Assembly: GCF_008329645.1 (NCBI RefSeq)
Contig: NZ_CP043474.1
Location: 1,612,001 to 1,676,000 of the forward strand
Direction of reading: 5' to 3'
Length of the DNA stretch: 64,000 nucleotides
Source: Mycolicibacterium grossiae
Lineage (GTDB): Bacteria > Actinomycetota > Actinomycetes > Mycobacteriales > Mycobacteriaceae
In this document: piece by piece, positions 7,027 through 15,845 of the stretch
Layout: every line of letters starts with the position of its first letter
Position numbering within the stretch: position 1 is the stretch's first letter
The notes under the pieces: model-generated
Databases searched by the model: none
Seen by the model: only the letters and a program-made list of their open reading frames with translations
What the model was told of the DNA's origin: nothing
Made by a program: the position numbers and the translations under genes

Positions 7027-8382
7027 TCACCAGGACAGATCGACCTCCGGGTCCGCCGACACCAGTCCCACGTCCGTGGCGGGCACGACGACGTCGGCGC
7101 CGAGCCGCTCGGCGTCGGCCGGATCGGCGAAGCGGACGGCGCCGGTGCTCCAGCGCCGCGCCCGGTGCGCCGCCCACGACGCCCCGACCACCACCGCCGC
7201 ACCGTCGGGACCGTCGACGCGAACCCGCGCCACCCCGGGCTCGGCCGCGCGGGCGAGCAGGTCGGCCACCGCCGCCCGCGACAGCACGGCGCGCCCACGC
7301 ACCGTCGCCGTGGCCTGGCAGCGGCGACGGACGCGGTCGGGCACCGGGCCGAGGTGAATCCTGCCGTCCTCGCCGAGGTGGGGATGCAACGCGTCGGCTC
7401 CCGCGCCGGTCAGCCACACGCCGACGTCCTCGCCGAGGAAGCCGCCGACCGTCGTGATCAGCGAACCCAGCCCGTGCCCGGTGGTGTCGACCTCCACCGC
7501 GACGGCGGGCACCGCGTAGCGCAGGCCGCTGCGGCGGGCCGCCGGATCGCACACCAGCCGGGCGACGGCGGCGGCCTCGCGGTTCTTCGCCGCGGCTCGC
7601 TCGGCGACGTCGCGCTCGCCCCAGTCCGGGCCGTCGTGCCAGGCCACGGCGTCGCGGGCGTGGTGCAGCACCGCGCCGTTCACCACGGCGCGGTGCGCGA
7701 ACTCCCAGTCCTCGCCGCCGTAGCCGACGAACGATTCGTCGAAACCGCCGACGTCGTCGAAGAGTTCACGGCCGCAGCACAGCACCGAGCTGATGACGAA
7801 GCGGTAGGAGCCCCGGTCGACGTGTCGCAGGTCGCCGCTGCGGGCGTAGGCGTCGCGCAGCCACCGAGGTTCGGTGAGTTCGGTCGGCGCCGACGTGCCC
7901 GCCCACCAGCCCGGCAGATCGGCCGGTGTCCAGCCGCTCAGGTCGGCGTGCCGACGGCGGCCGACGGTCACCGCGTCCGGCAGGACGTTGGTCAGCCGGG
8001 AGACCCGCCGGACGTAGGAGGGCTCCGGCACGGTGTCGGCGTCCAGGAAGCACAGCACGTCGGCGTCGGTGTGCGCGGCGCCGAGGTTGCGGACCGCCGC
8101 GGCGCGGAAGCCGAAATCGTCCTGGCGCACCACCGTGACCGGCAGGTCGGACGGCGCGACGCGGGGCGGCACCGCGGAACCGTCGTCGGCGACCACCACC
8201 TCGAGCAGCCCGCGCGCGTGGTCCTGCAGCGCCAGCGCGGCGAGGACCAGGTCGAGCTGGCGCTGCTGCTGATAGTGGGCGATGACCACCGCCACCCGTG
8301 CCGGGGCGACCTCGCGCTCGGCGAGCAGATCCCACCGGTTGCCCGGCACGACGGCGCGCCCGTCGGTCAGCGCGAACGTCAC
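7027..8382 (-). CDS. Glycosyltransferase family 2 with GT7-like C-terminal segment
   Basis: A 451-residue GT-A enzyme. After about 25 residues comes the nucleotide-sugar fold RVAVVIAHYQQQ, then LEVVVADDGS, the metal-binding LCFLDADTVPEP, and FVGYGGEDWEFAHR, the GGED segment typical of galactosyltransferase-like enzymes. The last 150 residues form an extra domain I do not recognise. It is the last gene of a three-gene minus-strand operon and starts at a GTG overlapping the previous stop by 4 nt. The sugar donor and acceptor are unknown. Confidence 0.85.
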   Translation of the reverse strand: MTFALTDGRAVVPGNRWDLLAEREVAPARVAVVIAHYQQQRQLDLVLAALALQDHARGLLEVVVADDGSAVPPRVAPSDLPVTVVRQDDFGFRAAAVRNLGAAHTDADVLCFLDADTVPEPSYVRRVSRLTNVLPDAVTVGRRRHADLSGWTPADLPGWWAGTSAPTELTEPRWLRDAYARSGDLRHVDRGSYRFVISSVLCCGRELFDDVGGFDESFVGYGGEDWEFAHRAVVNGAVLHHARDAVAWHDGPDWGERDVAERAAAKNREAAAVARLVCDPAARRSGLRYAVPAVAVEVDTTGHGLGSLITTVGGFLGEDVGVWLTGAGADALHPHLGEDGRIHLGPVPDRVRRRCQATATVRGRAVLSRAAVADLLARAAEPGVARVRVDGPDGAAVVVGASWAAHRARRWSTGAVRFADPADAERLGADVVVPATDVGLVSADPEVDLSW

Positions 8383-9374
8383 CGGTGCCACTCCCGTAGC
8401 AGCCCGGCGTAGGCGTCGGCGGCCTCCGCGGTGGTGGGCGTGCACCGCGTGCCGGGCGGCAGCCAGGTGGTCGACGGCTCGGCGAGTGACGCGGCGATGG
8501 CGTCGCGCAGGCCGGCGTCGTCGTCCGGGTAGAGCAGCAGCGCGCCGGGATTGCGGTCGGCGATCTCCCGGGTGTAGCGCGTCGCGGGTGCCAGTGGCCG
8601 GCGGCCGGCGGCGAGCCAGGAGTTCAGCGAGCCCGACGCCGAGACGTGGCGATGGTGGGCGACGGGCACGGTGACCGCCCGCAGCGTCGCGGTGACGGCG
8701 TGCTCGGGGACGTGACCGGTGAGCGCGACGCGGCGGCGCCCGCGGCGGGCGGCGTCGTGCAACTCCTCGACGAGGTCGTCGTGGCCGGCGGATGCCTCGC
8801 CGATCGCCAGGAACCAGACTGCCGGGGACAGGCCGTGCAGCGCGTCGAGGACCTCGCGGTGGCCCTTGCCGGGGTAGACGTAGCCGAAGACGCCGACCGA
8901 CAGCGGCGGGGGAAACGCCGCGGGTACCGCGACCGCCCGCTGGTCGATCGGCAGCGGGACCACGCGGACGTGGTCTGCCGGCACGTCGATCTCGCCGAGC
9001 AGGGCGCGCTCGTGGTCGCTGTTGACCACCACGCCGTCGGCGTCGGAGCAGACCCGCGCGTAGCCCGCGGCGCGCGTGCGGAAGTGCCTGCCGTCCGACG
9101 GCTGCGGCACGTCGTGCAGCGTGACGGTGACCCGGCCCCCGCGGTCTCGGGCCGCACGGGCCAGGGCAGTGAACGCCGCGGCGGCGTCGGTGGCGTTCGC
9201 TCCGAACAGCCGATCGGTGAACTGCACGTGCACGCCGCCCGCCGGTACCGCGTCGGCCGACCGGGTGAGAGACGTGGGGAGGCCGCTCGCCCGCAGCGCC
9301 GCGTCGAGCGCGACGCCGAAGCGGACCACCCCGTGCCGGGGCGGTCCGATGACGACGTGCGACGGTGCGTTCAC
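8379..9374 (-). CDS. GT-B glycosyltransferase (GT4-like)
   Basis: A 331-residue GT-B-type transferase. The N-terminal half contains VTLHDVPQP and a VVVNSDHERALL segment; the C-terminal half has the classic VGVFGYVYPGKGH pattern followed by LTGHVPEHAV and SASGSLNSWLAAGRRPLAP. The start is GTG (MNAPSHVVIG); longer versions of the frame run antisense-like through the neighbouring gene and are not needed. It overlaps both neighbours by 4 nt, so the three minus-strand genes are coupled. It probably adds a sugar to a surface glycan, but specificity cannot be told. Confidence 0.8.
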   Translation of the reverse strand: MNAPSHVVIGPPRHGVVRFGVALDAALRASGLPTSLTRSADAVPAGGVHVQFTDRLFGANATDAAAAFTALARAARDRGGRVTVTLHDVPQPSDGRHFRTRAAGYARVCSDADGVVVNSDHERALLGEIDVPADHVRVVPLPIDQRAVAVPAAFPPPLSVGVFGYVYPGKGHREVLDALHGLSPAVWFLAIGEASAGHDDLVEELHDAARRGRRRVALTGHVPEHAVTATLRAVTVPVAHHRHVSASGSLNSWLAAGRRPLAPATRYTREIADRNPGALLLYPDDDAGLRDAIAASLAEPSTTWLPPGTRCTPTTAEAADAYAGLLREWHR

Positions 9375-10303
9375 GACAGGCCCAGCAGGTCCATCGTGTC
9401 GCCGTGGCGTTCGGCGGCCAGCGCGATGAAGTCGGAATTGGTGGCATACCAATCGAGTTGACGACGGTGCACGGCGAGCGGGTCGATGGTCTCGCCTGCC
9501 ATGGTCCACGCGGTGCGCTCGGGGGCATCGGACCCCACCGCCGCGAGCACCCGCCGCTCCAGCGGCGCGTACACCGAGCCGAGCAGGGTGCCGTCGACCG
9601 GCGTCACGGCGGCAGGCGCGTCGAGCGCGGCGAGGATGCGGCGGGCCAGCGCCTCGAGGACCGTGTTGCCGGGATGGTTGATGGTGTGGCAGGCGTCGGC
9701 GCCGGCGGCGGCCAGCACGTCGGACACGGCGACGTCGGTGTCGCGGCGCTCCCGGGCAGCCAGCGCCGCGACGCTCGCTTCGGCTGCGGCGCGGATCTGA
9801 TCGCCGGTGACCGCCACGTCCCACGGATCGTCGGCCGAGCGTCCCGCCCGGGCGGCCGCGATGGTGCGCAGGTCGTGATACGGCACGACCGGTGGGGTCA
9901 CCGAGCGGTCCGCGGGCCGCCGCACGATGACCTGGAACGGGTAGAGCCCGGCGTAGCGGATCACCGGCCACCGCAGCAGCCGGGCCGACGGGCGCAGCCG
10001 CGCCGCCAGCTGCGCGGTGCCCAGCGGCAGCTCCCGGTAGTCCGCCCGAATCGGCTGCGACAGGAGCACTTCCGCGTCATCGAGCAAACGATCGAGGTGC
10101 GGCAGGTCGGCGGCGGTCAGCTCGTGCACGGGTGGCATCCGCACGGTGCGGAACGGTCGGTCGGTGACGCTGTCGAGCACCCGGCGCACGGCTTCGGCCT
10201 GGCAGTTGCCGACGACCAGCCACAGCGGCAGCGGCTCGCCGGGCTCGGCGTCGGGGTGCGCGTAGAAGTGGCGGTAGTGCCACGTCCGGCCGTCGGTCGT
10301 CAC
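9371..10303 (-). CDS. WcbI-like polysaccharide biosynthesis protein
   Basis: A 310-residue protein whose N-terminus carries the WcbI signature LPLWLVVGNCQAEAVRRVL, the nucleotide/CoA-binding loop of this family, with LLSQPIRADYRELPLGTAQL and later TINHPGNTVLEALARRI. WcbI is a proposed acetyltransferase for bacterial capsules. It is the first gene of the minus-strand operon. The GTG at 10303 is preferred; an ATG at 10354 would add 17 residues reaching into the divergent promoter region. It is 97 nt from the plus-strand glycosyltransferase operon. Confidence 0.75.
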   Translation of the reverse strand: MTTDGRTWHYRHFYAHPDAEPGEPLPLWLVVGNCQAEAVRRVLDSVTDRPFRTVRMPPVHELTAADLPHLDRLLDDAEVLLSQPIRADYRELPLGTAQLAARLRPSARLLRWPVIRYAGLYPFQVIVRRPADRSVTPPVVPYHDLRTIAAARAGRSADDPWDVAVTGDQIRAAAEASVAALAARERRDTDVAVSDVLAAAGADACHTINHPGNTVLEALARRILAALDAPAAVTPVDGTLLGSVYAPLERRVLAAVGSDAPERTAWTMAGETIDPLAVHRRQLDWYATNSDFIALAAERHGDTMDLLGLS

Positions 10304-10400
10304 GCCACGACAGTAGAGCGAAGCGGTTCGTGCTAATTTCTGCGGTGCGTGCAACCGTCCAGTCCGGGGCGATGTCCTGCCCGCTCATTCCGGACCCAGG

Positions 10401-11462
10401 ATGCTCGTGATCAGGCTTGCCTCGGTGCCCGCAGGGCATCCGTACGTCGACGCCGTCGTCGACCCGGTCGCCGTTCGGCTGCTGCCGGACCCGACGCCGC
10501 CCGGCGCCACGCTGCCCGGGCAGTGGTGGCCGCCGCGGTTCCTCGACGCCGACTACCTGCGCGGCAGGATCGCCGAGATCGACGTGCTGCACGTGCACTT
10601 CGGGTACGACACGCAGAGCGCAGCCGACCTGACGCGGGTGACGCGGGTGCTGGCGACGGCCGGTGTGCCGCTGGTGCTCACCGTTCACGACCTGCACAAC
10701 CCCCACTTCGCCGACCCAGCGGAGCACCTCGCCCGGCTCGACGTGCTGGTGCCCGCCGCCGACGAGGTGGTGACGCTCACCGCGGGCGCGGCCACGGAGA
10801 TCGGCCGGCGGTGGCGGCGTCCGGCGACGGTGCTGCCCCACCCGCACCTGTGTGCCGCCACGGACGTCGGCGTCGGCCGCGTCCGGCGTCGCGTCCCGGT
10901 GGTCGCCGTGCACGGAAAGTCGTTGCGCGCCAACGTCGATCCGTGGCCGCTGCTCGACGTCCTGGCCGCCGCTCAGGGCGCGGACTACGCGTTGCGGTTC
11001 GACCTCGACGAGGACGCGCTGCGCGGGCCGCGTGCGACCGATGCCACGGCGGATCGCCTGGCGGCGTACCGGGCGGCGGGCGTCGACGTCCGCGTGCACC
11101 CGCGGTTCGACGACGCCGGGCTGGCCGGCTACCTGGCCGACGTCGACGTGCTGGTGCTGCCCTACCGTTTCGGCACGCATTCCGGTTGGGTCGAGGACTG
11201 CCACGACGCCGGGGTGGTCGCGGTGGTCCCGGACTGCGGCCACTTCGCCGAGCAACACGGTGATCTCGAATTCGGTTATGGCGCCGACCGTTTCGACGCC
11301 GACGGTCTGCAGCGGGCGATCGGTGCCGCGCTGCGCCGGGTGGCCTGCGGCGACGGTGCCCTCGACGCCGACCGCCGCGACCGGCGCATCGAGCAGCGGC
11401 GGCAGGTGCGCGCTCGGAGCGTGGCTCTCTACCGGCGGGCGATGACCCGGGCCGCCGCGTGA
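10401..11462 (+). CDS. GT-B glycosyltransferase
   Basis: A 353-residue GT-B-like protein. It has VLHVHFGYDTQS and VPLVLTVHDLHNPHF in the acceptor half and a C-terminal half with DVLVLPYRFGTHSGWVEDC, which resembles the donor-binding turn of GT4 enzymes. It opens the plus-strand glycan operon; the four following genes each overlap the preceding stop. The start is the ATG at 10401. The target is unknown. Confidence 0.75.
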   Translation: MLVIRLASVPAGHPYVDAVVDPVAVRLLPDPTPPGATLPGQWWPPRFLDADYLRGRIAEIDVLHVHFGYDTQSAADLTRVTRVLATAGVPLVLTVHDLHNPHFADPAEHLARLDVLVPAADEVVTLTAGAATEIGRRWRRPATVLPHPHLCAATDVGVGRVRRRVPVVAVHGKSLRANVDPWPLLDVLAAAQGADYALRFDLDEDALRGPRATDATADRLAAYRAAGVDVRVHPRFDDAGLAGYLADVDVLVLPYRFGTHSGWVEDCHDAGVVAVVPDCGHFAEQHGDLEFGYGADRFDADGLQRAIGAALRRVACGDGALDADRRDRRIEQRRQVRARSVALYRRAMTRAAA

Positions 11463-12541
11463 CGGCATCGCTGCGCATCGCCATGCTGGCGTCGTCCCGG
11501 TACGCCATCGGGCAGCCATTCGCCGGCGGCATGGAGTCGTTCGTGTTCGAGTTGGCGCGCGCGCTGACCGCCGCCGGGCACCGCGTGACGTTGTTCGCCG
11601 CGCCCGGATCCGACGCCGGTCTGCCGTGCGAGGTGCTGCCCGTGCACACCTTCGACATGAGCGAGGCGTCGCGCGCGGATCCGACGGCGCCCGAGTGGAT
11701 CGTGCACGAGACGCACGCCTACCTCTCGGTGATGCTCGACCTCGGCCAGTCGCTGCGCGACGACTTCGACCTGGTGCACAACCACAGCCTGCATTACCTA
11801 CCGCTGGCGATGGCCCGCAGCATCCCGGCACCGATGATCACCACGCTGCACACGCCGCCACTCGCCTGGCTGGAGCAGGCGGTCGCGCTGCCGCGCGGGG
11901 TGCGCAGCGAGTTCGCGGCCGTCAGCGCGTTCACCGCCGCGCAGTGGCGGCCGATCACCGGTGCGGTGTCGGTGATCCCGAACGGCGTCGACCTCGACGC
12001 GTGGCGGCCGGGCGCGGGCGGCGACTACGCGGTGTGGACCGGGCGGCTGGTGCCGGAGAAGGGTGTGACGACGGCGATCGCCGCGGCCCGCAGGGCGGGG
12101 CTGCCGCTGCGCATCGCCGGCCCGGTGGGCGACCGGCGCTACTTCACCGAGGTCGTCGAACCGGAACTGGGCGGCGGCGTGACGTACGAGGGGCACCTGC
12201 GGCACGACCAGCTCAACGACCTCGTCGGCGGTGCGGCCGTCGCGCTCGTCACGCCGGCCTGGGAGGAGCCCTACGGGCTGGTGACCGCGGAGGCGCTGGC
12301 GTCGGGCACCCCGGTGGCGGCGCTGGCGCGCGGCGGCATCCCCGAGATCGTCGACGACACCTGCGGGCGTCTCGTCGAACCGGGTGACGTCGATGCGCTG
12401 GCCGGCGCGGTGCTCGCCGCCGCGGACCTGTCCCGCCGGGCGGCGCGCCGCCGCGCCGAGGAGCACTGCTCGCACGCGGTGATGGTCGACCGGTACGTGG
12501 CGCGCTACCAGCAGCTGGTGGGCGCACGGGTGTCGGCGTGA
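11459..12541 (+). CDS. Glycosyltransferase family 4
   Basis: A 360-residue retaining GT-B enzyme. The N-terminus has GQPFAGGMESFVFELARAL, then FDLVHNHSLHYLPLA. The C-terminal donor site shows IPNGVDLDAW, WTGRLVPEKGV and the E-x7-E motif as EEPYGLVTAEALASGTPV. These are canonical GT4 features. It overlaps its neighbours on both sides by 4 nt. Likely donors are UDP- or GDP-hexoses, and the acceptor is unknown. Confidence 0.85.
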   Translation: MTASLRIAMLASSRYAIGQPFAGGMESFVFELARALTAAGHRVTLFAAPGSDAGLPCEVLPVHTFDMSEASRADPTAPEWIVHETHAYLSVMLDLGQSLRDDFDLVHNHSLHYLPLAMARSIPAPMITTLHTPPLAWLEQAVALPRGVRSEFAAVSAFTAAQWRPITGAVSVIPNGVDLDAWRPGAGGDYAVWTGRLVPEKGVTTAIAAARRAGLPLRIAGPVGDRRYFTEVVEPELGGGVTYEGHLRHDQLNDLVGGAAVALVTPAWEEPYGLVTAEALASGTPVAALARGGIPEIVDDTCGRLVEPGDVDALAGAVLAAADLSRRAARRRAEEHCSHAVMVDRYVARYQQLVGARVSA

Positions 12542-13518
12542 TCGGCTACTACGTGCACCACCACGGGCGCGGGCACCTGCACCGGGCGCTGGCGATCACC
12601 GCCCAGCTCGACGAGCCCGTGACCTTCTTGTCCTCGCTGCCCGCCCCCGCGGGCCTGCGCGCCACCGACACCTGGCTGCGTCTGCCCCTCGACGTCCCGG
12701 ACACCGCTGCGCCGACGACCGACCCGGCGGCCCACGGCCGGCTGCACTGGGTGCCGACCGGCGTCGCGGGGCTCGCCGAACGGCACGCGCTGATCACCGA
12801 CTTCCTCGCCCGCGAGCGGCCCCGCCGCGTCGTCGTGGACGTGTCGGTCGAGGTGACCCTGCTGGTGCGCCTGAGCGGCGTCCCCGTCGTGGTGATGGCG
12901 ATGCCCGGCGACCGCGGCGACGCCGTGCACCGGCTGGCGCTCGACGTCGCCGAGCACGTCGTCGCGCCGTGGTCGGACCGGGTGTACCGGCCGGACTGGC
13001 TGGCCGAGCACGCGCCGCGCACCCACTACGTCGGGTCCATCTCGCGCTTCGACGGCCGGCCGCGGCCTGCACGACGACCCGGTGCCCGCCGGTGCGGCGT
13101 GCTGCTCGCCGGCGCGGGCGGCAGCGCGGTGCCTGCCGGTGCGCTCGCCGAGCTGCGCGGCGCGGCCGCCGACGTCGACTGGACGGCCATGGGCGGTGAC
13201 GCCGCCTGGGTCGACGACCCGTGGTCGCTGCTCGCCGCCGCCGACGTGGTGGTCTGCCACGCGGGCCAGAACGCCATCGCCGACGTCGCCGTCGCGGGCG
13301 TGCCCGCCGTCGTCGTCCCGCAGGACCGGCCGTTCGACGAGCAGCACGCCACCGCGGACGCACTCGCCGCGGCGGGCGTCGCGGTGGCCGTGCCGCAGTG
13401 GCCGGCGCCGGAGCGCTGGCCGGGTCTCATCGCCCGCGCACGGGCCTGCGGCGACCGCTGGGACGAGCTGCGCACCCGCGGCGCCGCCGCGCGGGCCGCG
13501 GAGGTGATCGCGGCATGA
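12538..13518 (+). CDS. GT28/MurG-like glycosyltransferase
   Basis: A 326-residue protein that begins IGYYVHHHGRGHLHRAL, the glycine-rich lipid/acceptor loop of MurG- and UGT-type enzymes. The C-terminal half has CGVLLAGAGGS and VVCHAGQNAIADVAVAGVPAVVVPQ, the UDP-sugar binding pattern of GT28/GT1. It overlaps both neighbouring genes by 4 nt. The first five residues VIGYY use a GTG start. The role in the cluster is probably a transfer to a lipid-linked or surface acceptor. Confidence 0.8.
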   Translation: MIGYYVHHHGRGHLHRALAITAQLDEPVTFLSSLPAPAGLRATDTWLRLPLDVPDTAAPTTDPAAHGRLHWVPTGVAGLAERHALITDFLARERPRRVVVDVSVEVTLLVRLSGVPVVVMAMPGDRGDAVHRLALDVAEHVVAPWSDRVYRPDWLAEHAPRTHYVGSISRFDGRPRPARRPGARRCGVLLAGAGGSAVPAGALAELRGAAADVDWTAMGGDAAWVDDPWSLLAAADVVVCHAGQNAIADVAVAGVPAVVVPQDRPFDEQHATADALAAAGVAVAVPQWPAPERWPGLIARARACGDRWDELRTRGAAARAAEVIAA

Positions 13519-14348
13519 CGCCCGTCGTCGCCGCGGTGACGGTGGTGCACGGACGCCACGACCATCTGCGCCGCCAGCAGCGCGGCCTCGACGCCGGCAC
13601 CCGTGGGCCCGACGTCCGGTGCGTGGTCGCGATGGACGACGACGCCGTCGCCGGCCTGCTGCCCGCCGACGCCGACGTGTCGGCCCTCCCGCGGGAAGGC
13701 GGTGCGCTGCCCCTGGCGCGTGCCCGCAACCTCGGAGCCGAGATGGCGCTGCGCCGTGGCGCGGACCTGCTGGTGTTCCTCGACGTCGACTGCATCCCCG
13801 ATCCTGACCTCGTCGCGCGCTACGCCGACGCTCACCGTGCCACCGACCGTCCGGCGCTGCTCGCCGGACCGGTGACCTACCTGCCCGCCGGCGCGGCCGA
13901 GCGGGCACTGACCGATCCGGCGTCGTGCCGACGCCCGCACCCCGGCCGGCCCGACCCACCCGACGGCGTCCTGCTGCACGGCGGAGATCCCGACCTGTTC
14001 TGGTCGCTGTCGTTCGCGGCGTCGCGGGCGACGTGGCAGCGCATCGGCGGATTCTGCGAGGACTACGTCGGCTACGGCGGGGAGGACACCGACTTCGCCG
14101 CCGTGGCGACGCAGCGCGGTGTCGGTCTGTGCTGGGTCGGCGGGGCGCACGCCTACCATCAGCACCATCCGGTGTCGGACCCACCGACCGAGCATCTGGC
14201 GGACATCGTCGCCAACGCCCGGGTGTTCCGGCGCCGCTGGGGCCGCTGGCCGATGCCCACCTGGTTGAACGCATTCGAGGAGCGTGGATTGCTGGTACGA
14301 GACGGTGACGACGTGCACGTCACCACACCCGACGAGGTCACGGCGTGA
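13515..14348 (+). CDS. Glycosyltransferase family 2 with GT7-like motif
   Basis: A 277-residue GT-A enzyme that starts at the ATG overlapping the previous stop. It shows VVAAVTVVHGRHDHL, CVVAMDDDAVAG, the metal motif LLVFLDVDCIPDPD and DYVGYGGEDTDFA. The last motif is shared with the GT2 enzyme at 7027-8382, so the two may be distant paralogues within one pathway. No transmembrane segment is seen. Specificity is unknown. Confidence 0.85.
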   Translation: MTPVVAAVTVVHGRHDHLRRQQRGLDAGTRGPDVRCVVAMDDDAVAGLLPADADVSALPREGGALPLARARNLGAEMALRRGADLLVFLDVDCIPDPDLVARYADAHRATDRPALLAGPVTYLPAGAAERALTDPASCRRPHPGRPDPPDGVLLHGGDPDLFWSLSFAASRATWQRIGGFCEDYVGYGGEDTDFAAVATQRGVGLCWVGGAHAYHQHHPVSDPPTEHLADIVANARVFRRRWGRWPMPTWLNAFEERGLLVRDGDDVHVTTPDEVTA

Positions 14349-14977
14349 GCGAGCAGACGGGCGCACCGGCGACCCCGCGGTTCGCCGACGAGGTCACGCA
14401 CTGGTCGGACATCCCGGGCTGGTTCGGCTGGCGGGACGGCCAGCTCGAGGCCGTCCGCACCTTCGACGAGGGCAGCACGTTCGTCGAGGTGGGGCTGTAC
14501 CTGGGCCGCAGCATCCTGTCGCTCGCCGAGTGCGTGGCGGAGTCCGGGAAGTCCTTCCACGTCATCGGCATCGACACCTGCCGCGGCAGCGGGCCGGAGG
14601 GCATGCGCAACGTGGACGCGCACGGGCCCGCGGCCGCGCACGGCGGTGGCACGTTCGCCGGGCTGCTGCACCGCAACGTGCTGTCCTGCGGCGCCGCCGA
14701 CGACGTGCACCTGCTGATCGGCGCGTCACCCGGGGTGAGCGCCGTGTTCGCCGACGCGTCGCTGGACTGGGTGCACGTCGACGCGCGGCACGACTACGAC
14801 AGCGTGGCGGCCGACATCGCCGCGTGGGCGCCCAAGGTGAAACCCGGCGGGTGGCTCTCCGGGGACGACTACCACCCCGAGTGGTGGCCCGGCGTCGTCG
14901 CGGCGGTGTCCGACCAGCTGCCCGACGCCCAGCCGTGGCTGCAGGGCCAGTGGCGGTGGCTCAAACCCCAGTCCTGA
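14345..14977 (+). CDS. Class I SAM-dependent methyltransferase (Methyltransf_24-like)
   Basis: A 210-residue methyltransferase. Motif I is TFVEVGLYLGRSILSLAE, followed by VIGIDTCRGSG and WVHVDARHDYDSV, then KPGGWLSGDDY, where the acidic residues suit a metal-dependent O-methyltransferase of the Methyltransf_24 group. It is the last gene of the plus-strand glycan operon and overlaps the previous stop by 4 nt. It may methylate a sugar of the glycan, as is common on mycobacterial lipoglycans. Confidence 0.8.
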   Translation: MSEQTGAPATPRFADEVTHWSDIPGWFGWRDGQLEAVRTFDEGSTFVEVGLYLGRSILSLAECVAESGKSFHVIGIDTCRGSGPEGMRNVDAHGPAAAHGGGTFAGLLHRNVLSCGAADDVHLLIGASPGVSAVFADASLDWVHVDARHDYDSVAADIAAWAPKVKPGGWLSGDDYHPEWWPGVVAAVSDQLPDAQPWLQGQWRWLKPQS

Positions 14978-15020
14978 CGACCCGGCGGCGACCGCGGGGC
15001 AAGCCTGATTCAATGTCGGG

Positions 15021-15845
15021 ATGGCAATCACCGCGCCTGCGCCGCTCCCCGAGCACGAGCCGACGGCTGCCCCCGGCGGTGCGTCGCTCGAGGGCGTGGC
15101 CAGCGGGCTCGCCGACCTCGACGACGTCGCCTGGAGCAGCCTCGACCAGCTGAGCCGCGCCCTGCGCATCGACGAACGCGACCTCGAGGCCACACTGGTC
15201 GGCATCCTCGCGGCCGCGGTCGAACTCGTCGACGGCGTCGACGCCGCCGGCCTCAACCTCCTGATCCGGGGCAAGTTCCTCCCCCAGGTGGTGCTGGGCG
15301 CCGCGCCGCCGGTGCTCGACGCTCTGCAGCAGCGCACCGGCACCGGCCCCTGCATCGACGCCTCACGCGAGCAGCGCACGATCGAGATCACCGACACGAC
15401 GACCGACGAACGGTGGCCGGAGTTCGTCCGCGAGGCGCGCGGGCTGGGCGTGGCGTCGATGCTGTGCATCCCGCTGTGGGTGGACGAGCGCAAGCTGGGG
15501 TCGCTGAGCCTGTACGCCGGACGTACCGGCGTCTTCGACGACACCTCGCGCAACGTCACGACGCTGTTCGCGACGCATGCCGCGCTCGCGCTCGCCGATG
15601 CTCAGCGCACCGATCAACTGCGGCGGGTGGTGGCGAACCGCGACGTCATCGGTCAGGCGAAGGGGATCCTCATGGCGACGCGACGGATCACCGCCGACGA
15701 GGCGTTCGACGTCCTGCGGGTGACGTCGCAGCACCTGAATCGCAAGCTCGTCGACGTCGCGGAGGTCGTGGCCGCGACGGGCACGCTGCCCGGCGGGGAA
15801 CCGTCAGGCGACGCTGGCGCCGTCGATCATGACGGGCGGGGTTAG
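15021..15845 (+). CDS. GAF and ANTAR domain transcription antitermination regulator
   Basis: A 274-residue cytosolic regulator. Residues 35-185 form a GAF sensor domain, with CIDASREQRTIEI and SMLCIPLWVDERKLGSLSLY. Residues 200-250 are an ANTAR RNA-binding domain with the typical start VIGQAKGILMATRRITADEAF. ANTAR proteins bind paired hairpins in nascent RNA and prevent termination, and mycobacterial ones respond to nutrient signals. The target RNA is not visible here. The 3' end overlaps the convergent STAS gene by 42 nt. Confidence 0.9.
   Translation: MAITAPAPLPEHEPTAAPGGASLEGVASGLADLDDVAWSSLDQLSRALRIDERDLEATLVGILAAAVELVDGVDAAGLNLLIRGKFLPQVVLGAAPPVLDALQQRTGTGPCIDASREQRTIEITDTTTDERWPEFVREARGLGVASMLCIPLWVDERKLGSLSLYAGRTGVFDDTSRNVTTLFATHAALALADAQRTDQLRRVVANRDVIGQAKGILMATRRITADEAFDVLRVTSQHLNRKLVDVAEVVAATGTLPGGEPSGDAGAVDHDGRG

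Noticed and set aside
9371..10354. Longer start at 10354 for the WcbI-like gene
   Set aside because: It extends into the divergent promoter region and adds 17 residues outside the family pattern; the GTG at 10303 is preferred.
12505..14274. Minus-strand frame of 589 codons over the glycosyltransferases
   Set aside because: It is a shadow of three plus-strand genes with clear domain motifs and shows no recognisable protein.
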